A DNA stretch of 40,312 nt, taken from assembly GCA_030615165.1 (NCBI GenBank), contig JAUWZW010000002.1:1-40312 (forward strand). The letters run 5' to 3'. The stretch comes from Candidatus Aenigmatarchaeota archaeon (GTDB lineage: Archaea > Aenigmatarchaeota > Aenigmatarchaeia > QMZP01). The notes under the pieces are model-generated. The model did not search any database and was not told where the DNA came from. It saw nothing but the letters and a program-made list of their open reading frames with translations. Below are positions 36,529-40,312 of the stretch, piece by piece. Made by a program: the position numbers and the translations under genes. Position 1 is the first letter of the stretch; each line of letters opens with the position of its first letter.

Positions 36529-37450
36529 CCCTCTGGTGTTTAACATGGTTTATAATGGATGTTAAAAGTTTTTTGTATAACTTTTTATATACCCCTATAT
36601 TCTTCATATCACCAGGATAAAGACCAGGTCTCGAGTTCAATTCACATACCCATGGTTTGCCGCATTTGTCTACGAGAAAATCTATTGAATAGAACCTTGG
36701 AAGTATTTTACAGAACCTCCTGTCAACACACATAGCAACATGAATAACACTCTTAGATATCTCTTCCCTTTTGAAATATTTTTCAATACCACCCCTTGAT
36801 GTGTTGCTTATAAGTCCCCTTTTGGGTTCCCTTGTGTACTGGTCCACAATCTCACCATTCAATATTGTCAGTCTGAGGTCATGGGTCCCACTCACCAAGC
36901 CCTTTATCCCGGAAGATGTGTCTATAAATTCTTGAATTATATGATTTTTCATGGGTGCGTTAACCGAACCCCTGTTCCTTATGTAAATACCGATACCTTC
37001 AGAACCAAATCTGGGTTTAAGCACAACTTTTTCTGTTTTTATTTTCTTAAGCGCTTCTTCCAGGTCTGACTTCCTTTCTATGGAAAATGTTTTAGGGCTG
37101 TATTTCTTAAAAATCCTTGCACAAAGAAGCTTGTCATCCGCAATTCTGGTTAGGCGCCTGTCATTCAAGACCTTTATACTTGGATCTATTTTACCCACCC
37201 ATTCATAGTTTAAAGTCTTGTTTATTATGAAGTCCAAATCAATGTTTCTCTTAATTGACCATTTCCCCTCATAGTGACATGATCTTCGAAAACCTTGATG
37301 TGTCAGGTCTTTTGGTTGTCCGAAAAAAACATCCGCACCTATATCATTAGCTATTGATGAAAATATCCTGTATACCTTGTCTATTCTGCTCTTTACAAAG
37401 GGATGACCCGAGACTTTGATATTTTTGTATAAGATGCCAATTTTTATCAT
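36500..37450 (-). CDS. ATP-grasp superfamily protein
   Basis: 'ADDKLLCARIFKKYSPKTFSIERKSDLEEALKKIKTEKVVLKPRFGSEGIGI', 'IIQEFIDTS', 'FYSIDFLVDKCGKPWVCELNSRPGL'. Confidence 0.85.
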   Translation of the reverse strand: MIKIGILYKNIKVSGHPFVKSRIDKVYRIFSSIANDIGADVFFGQPKDLTHQGFRRSCHYEGKWSIKRNIDLDFIINKTLNYEWVGKIDPSIKVLNDRRLTRIADDKLLCARIFKKYSPKTFSIERKSDLEEALKKIKTEKVVLKPRFGSEGIGIYIRNRGSVNAPMKNHIIQEFIDTSSGIKGLVSGTHDLRLTILNGEIVDQYTREPKRGLISNTSRGGIEKYFKREEISKSVIHVAMCVDRRFCKILPRFYSIDFLVDKCGKPWVCELNSRPGLYPGDMKNIGVYKKLYKKLLTSIINHVKHQRARAFQSAPS

Positions 37451-37651
37451 GTTTAAAATTAAATGTAATCATACATAAAGTCCACTCATGTTTTTAATCA
37501 GTAAAACAATATCTATTTGATTTGCACGCCGGGTTCTTTAAGCTCATATATTATGCCTATGGTCAGCATGTGTTATTCTTTGTTTTGGAATGCATAAAAC
37601 TATTATTGAGCTTTTATACTTTTTGCACCAACCATATATATCGGTGAAACT

Positions 37652-38737
37652 ATGGATTTCTCAAGTCATGTGAATCTGCTTCGAAAATACGGTCTTATAA
37701 CAAAGACCAAGGACGCTGTACCCGCTTTAAAAAATGTAATAAATTCGTGCCTGGCACCTGAAAAAGAAAAAATCCTCATAGTCACAGACATGGGTGAGGG
37801 TAACTATAAGGTAGCAAGTATGCTTGGTGCAGGCTATTGTATGGCTGCCAAGGGGCTGGGCCTTGATACCAGTTTTGTTTCCCAGAGGCCCAAAACAAGC
37901 ATGGACAGGGCAGATACCAGTGTAGAGGAAAAAATGGGCAACCTTGAAGAAAGAAATATAATTATACTTTGCGTTTCTAACAAGCTTGGAGAAATGAACA
38001 GCATAGGCAAGAGCTTCAGGAAATTTTCGAAGAAAAGGAACCACAAATTCATATCTGCAACAGGCTTGGGGACAGTATCCAATGAAATGTTTGCCTATCT
38101 CCTGAACCCTGTAAACATAGAATACAAAAAACTAAGGGAAGAGCAATTAACAGTCAAAAATATGCTTGACAATGCAAAGGAAATACGTGTCACCACAAAA
38201 GCAGGAACAGATGTATGGATGAAAGTAAAGAAAGGCAAAGCTGTGTCCAATGACGGGAATTATGTGATATCTGGAACAGGGGGAAATGTGCCTGCAGGCG
38301 AGGTTTATTTGCCTCCCTTAAAATCTGGAGGTGTGATAGTTGTTGACGGGTCGAGCAGAAACGAGTTCGGAACATGGCTTGTTAAGAATCCTTTCAAGAT
38401 GATAGTTGAAAAAGGTGCTGTGGTCTCCATAGAAGGCGGAAAGGAGGCAAAGCTCCTTGAAGCCGGTCTTTTGCTTGCAGAGGAGAGGGCAAAATACCCG
38501 GAAAGGGTAAGGCGGCTGGCCGAACTTGGAATAGGCTTCAATCCAGCAGCAAGAATAATCGGCTCAATGATAATAGATGAAAAAACAAAGGGAACGTGCC
38601 ATTTTGCAATCGGGAGCAACTACTGGTTTGGTGGCGACAATAGAACCATTATCCACTTTGACCAGGTCTTGAAGAACCCGAGGATAGAGGTTGATGGGGT
38701 TTTGTTGAAAACCAACCCTAAAGCTTATTTAATATAA
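37652..38737 (+). CDS. Aminopeptidase M29-like (thermophilic aminopeptidase T family) protein
   Basis: 'KEIRVTTKAGTDVWMKVKKGKAVSNDG...NVPAGEVYLPPLKSGGVIVVDGS', 'LAELGIGFNPAARIIGSMIIDEKTKGTCHFAIGSNYWFGGDN'. Confidence 0.82.
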   Translation: MDFSSHVNLLRKYGLITKTKDAVPALKNVINSCLAPEKEKILIVTDMGEGNYKVASMLGAGYCMAAKGLGLDTSFVSQRPKTSMDRADTSVEEKMGNLEERNIIILCVSNKLGEMNSIGKSFRKFSKKRNHKFISATGLGTVSNEMFAYLLNPVNIEYKKLREEQLTVKNMLDNAKEIRVTTKAGTDVWMKVKKGKAVSNDGNYVISGTGGNVPAGEVYLPPLKSGGVIVVDGSSRNEFGTWLVKNPFKMIVEKGAVVSIEGGKEAKLLEAGLLLAEERAKYPERVRRLAELGIGFNPAARIIGSMIIDEKTKGTCHFAIGSNYWFGGDNRTIIHFDQVLKNPRIEVDGVLLKTNPKAYLI

Positions 38738-39728
38738 ATTCCGCCATTCCATCTGACTGTAAAACAGGGTCAAGAGCCTTTATCTTGGTTATGCCTTCTA
38801 CCTCTTTCCTTCCCAAATCTGTTATTGTACCCATGCCCGTTATCAGAACAGGTGTAATACCAAACCTTTCCTTCATGACGAGCTTGCCACCATACGCGCC
38901 CAGTGCATCATAACAACTTAGGATATACTTGGGTTTGTATTTCTTGACCACCTCACTTTCAAGAAGCATTGCAGTCTCTCTCTGCAGTATGCCGTCTGCT
39001 ATTTCCAGTATTACAAAATCAGGCTTTTCTGCTGCAAGGTTACTGAATATCCGCATGAAGGCTTCATCCAACTCTTTCATCGAAAGCCCGGCCGAAGAAG
39101 GATATCCTGCGTCCAATATACCGTAAACCTTTGAAGCACCCTTTTTAACATACTCACCAATATCATACACACTCCCTATACCAGTAAGCTTGCCTGCGCA
39201 TACTTTTTGACCTTTCTTCATAAGCCCACCACAAAGCTCCGCGGTTGTTGTTGTCTTGCCCGCTTCCATGTTCACGCCGACCACGATTATCAGATTCATT
39301 TTGTTTTTCACTTCCTTTATGGGAAGTGCGAAATCCATTATGTTCATCTTTTTCATGTTGCGCAGCACAAAACCCAAGAACTCAAGCTTTGTTTTAACAA
39401 AACCGGAACGTGTGGATTTTATTATCCCGGACTCGCCACCCTGCTGGAGCAGGTCTATAATATCACCCTTCTTCAGATGTTTAGGAACAGCCCCGTTCAG
39501 TAAGCGCGCGGCGTACCTGTCGCTTAAAGCAGAAAGAACAACATAACCCTTTTTCAAAAAAACCTTCTCGTTTTCAGGGGTTCTTACATATTTCAGGAAT
39601 GCATCTTCGGGCTGCTTCACTACCTTCACAAGAACAACATCCCCTTTTTTGCAGTCTGCCTCTTCCTTCAGCTCAATCTTTTCAGGGATTTCCACATTTT
39701 TTACAACAGCAGGAACTTTAAACTTCAT
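38718..39728 (-). CDS. P-loop NTPase, DUF1611-like C-terminal domain with unusual N-terminal domain
   Basis: 'NLIIVVGVNMEAGKTTTTAELCGGLMKKGQKVCAGKLTGIGSVYDIGEYVKKGASKVYGILDAGYPSSAGLS', 'PDFVILEIADGILQRET'. Confidence 0.7.
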   Translation of the reverse strand: MKFKVPAVVKNVEIPEKIELKEEADCKKGDVVLVKVVKQPEDAFLKYVRTPENEKVFLKKGYVVLSALSDRYAARLLNGAVPKHLKKGDIIDLLQQGGESGIIKSTRSGFVKTKLEFLGFVLRNMKKMNIMDFALPIKEVKNKMNLIIVVGVNMEAGKTTTTAELCGGLMKKGQKVCAGKLTGIGSVYDIGEYVKKGASKVYGILDAGYPSSAGLSMKELDEAFMRIFSNLAAEKPDFVILEIADGILQRETAMLLESEVVKKYKPKYILSCYDALGAYGGKLVMKERFGITPVLITGMGTITDLGRKEVEGITKIKALDPVLQSDGMAEFILNKL

Positions 39729-39770
39729 AAAATATCCTTAATCTATTAGGTGTGCAACAATAAAAAGAAA

Positions 39771-39883
39771 TGGGCCCGGCGCGATTCGAACACGCGACCC
39801 TCGGCTTTCTTCACAGGCTTGCGCCTCAGCTCTTCTATTAAGCTATAGAAGACCGATGCTCTATCCAACTGAGCTACGGACCC
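39771..39883 (-). tRNA. tRNA-Arg(UCU) with 37/38 intron
   Basis: Minus strand GGGTCCGTAGCTCAGTTGGATAGAGCATCGGTCTTCTA-[intron]-AGCCGAGGGTCGCGTGTTCGAATCGCGCCGGGCCCA; anticodon TCT; stem TCGGT/GCCGA. Confidence 0.93.
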
Positions 39884-39903
39884 TTATACAATAATTATAA
39901 AAA

Positions 39904-40312
39904 CTAAACCTTATTTAAAAGTTTCTTTACCCTTTCCCTTCCAATCCCCAGAATGAATGGCGCAAGCCTCGGACCCTGTTCCTTGCCCAATAAAACAAGA
40001 TAAGTAGCCTTGAAGAATTCCTCTGGCTTCAGTCTGCTCTTTTTTGCAACAGAAAAGCATAAATTCTTTACATCACTCTCTGTCTTTACCTTGGCAAGCC
40101 CCTTTGCAAATTCCCTGAGTGCGGCTTTCTGCGCAGCGGTCAGTCTTGCCCTTGTTGCAGATGACACAGAATCCTGCAGCTTTATGGCGCTTTCAGGAGA
40201 GTATTTTTTAACCCATTCGGCTGCGTATGCTATCCTCTCTTTGGCTGATTTTTCTTTAACTCCCCTGCCTTTGGGTACCTGTGAGAGCGTAACGGCCTGG
40301 CTGAATGATATG
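39904..40312 (-). CDS. lysS: Class I lysyl-tRNA synthetase, C-terminal part (runs off right edge)
   Basis: Frame stays open to the window edge: '...SFSQAVTLSQVPKGRGVKEKSAKERIAYAAEWVKKYSPESAIKLQDSV...FFKATYLVLLGKEQGPRLAPFILGIGRERVKKLL'. Confidence 0.88.
   Translation of the reverse strand, partial: ISFSQAVTLSQVPKGRGVKEKSAKERIAYAAEWVKKYSPESAIKLQDSVSSATRARLTAAQKAALREFAKGLAKVKTESDVKNLCFSVAKKSRLKPEEFFKATYLVLLGKEQGPRLAPFILGIGRERVKKLLNKV

Noticed and set aside
1-40312. CRISPR array, rRNA genes or IS transposase
   Set aside because: No regularly spaced direct repeats, no rRNA signatures and no transposase motifs were seen on either strand.

Overview
Archaeal chromosome segment; lineage not assignable from this window alone. 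Left part (~1-15.8 kb): a surface-glycan / nucleotide-sugar locus. It contains a visibly A/T-rich cassette encoding an NDP-hexose 2,3-dehydratase, a DegT-type sugar aminotransferase and a fused sugar C-methyltransferase/RmlC-like epimerase, which is the enzyme logic of vancosamine-type branched amino-sugar biosynthesis. The cassette is surrounded by gene remnants. Middle (~15.8-33 kb): an archaeal type IV pilus / Tad-like locus (five pilin-like proteins, one FlaI/TadA-like ATPase, two FlaJ/TadC-like proteins). This is interleaved with a cluster of zinc-ribbon/coiled-coil proteins and with a core block (Pus10, L21e, RpoF, DUF655, CBS, tRNA, thermosome). Right part (33-40.3 kb): dolichol-kinase-like protein, winged-helix regulator with palindromic/repeated candidate operators, two ATP-grasp proteins, MscS, an M29-like peptidase, a P-loop NTPase, an intron-containing tRNA-Arg(UCU) and the C-terminus of class I LysRS. 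Strongest non-obvious signals: (1) a tRNA gene at 25013-25233 that gives a perfect 74-nt tRNA-Ile(UAU) only after removing three introns (29/30, 37/38, 59/60), with bulge-helix-bulge-like structures at the junctions; (2) two tandem paralogous structured elements with compensatory stem changes at 16.57-16.83 kb, sharing exact blocks with the T-loop intron of that tRNA; (3) the putative archaeal branched amino-sugar cassette with a fused methyltransferase-epimerase; (4) a run of six consecutive perfect hairpins just upstream of rpl21e. All calls are by reading only; no database searches were run.
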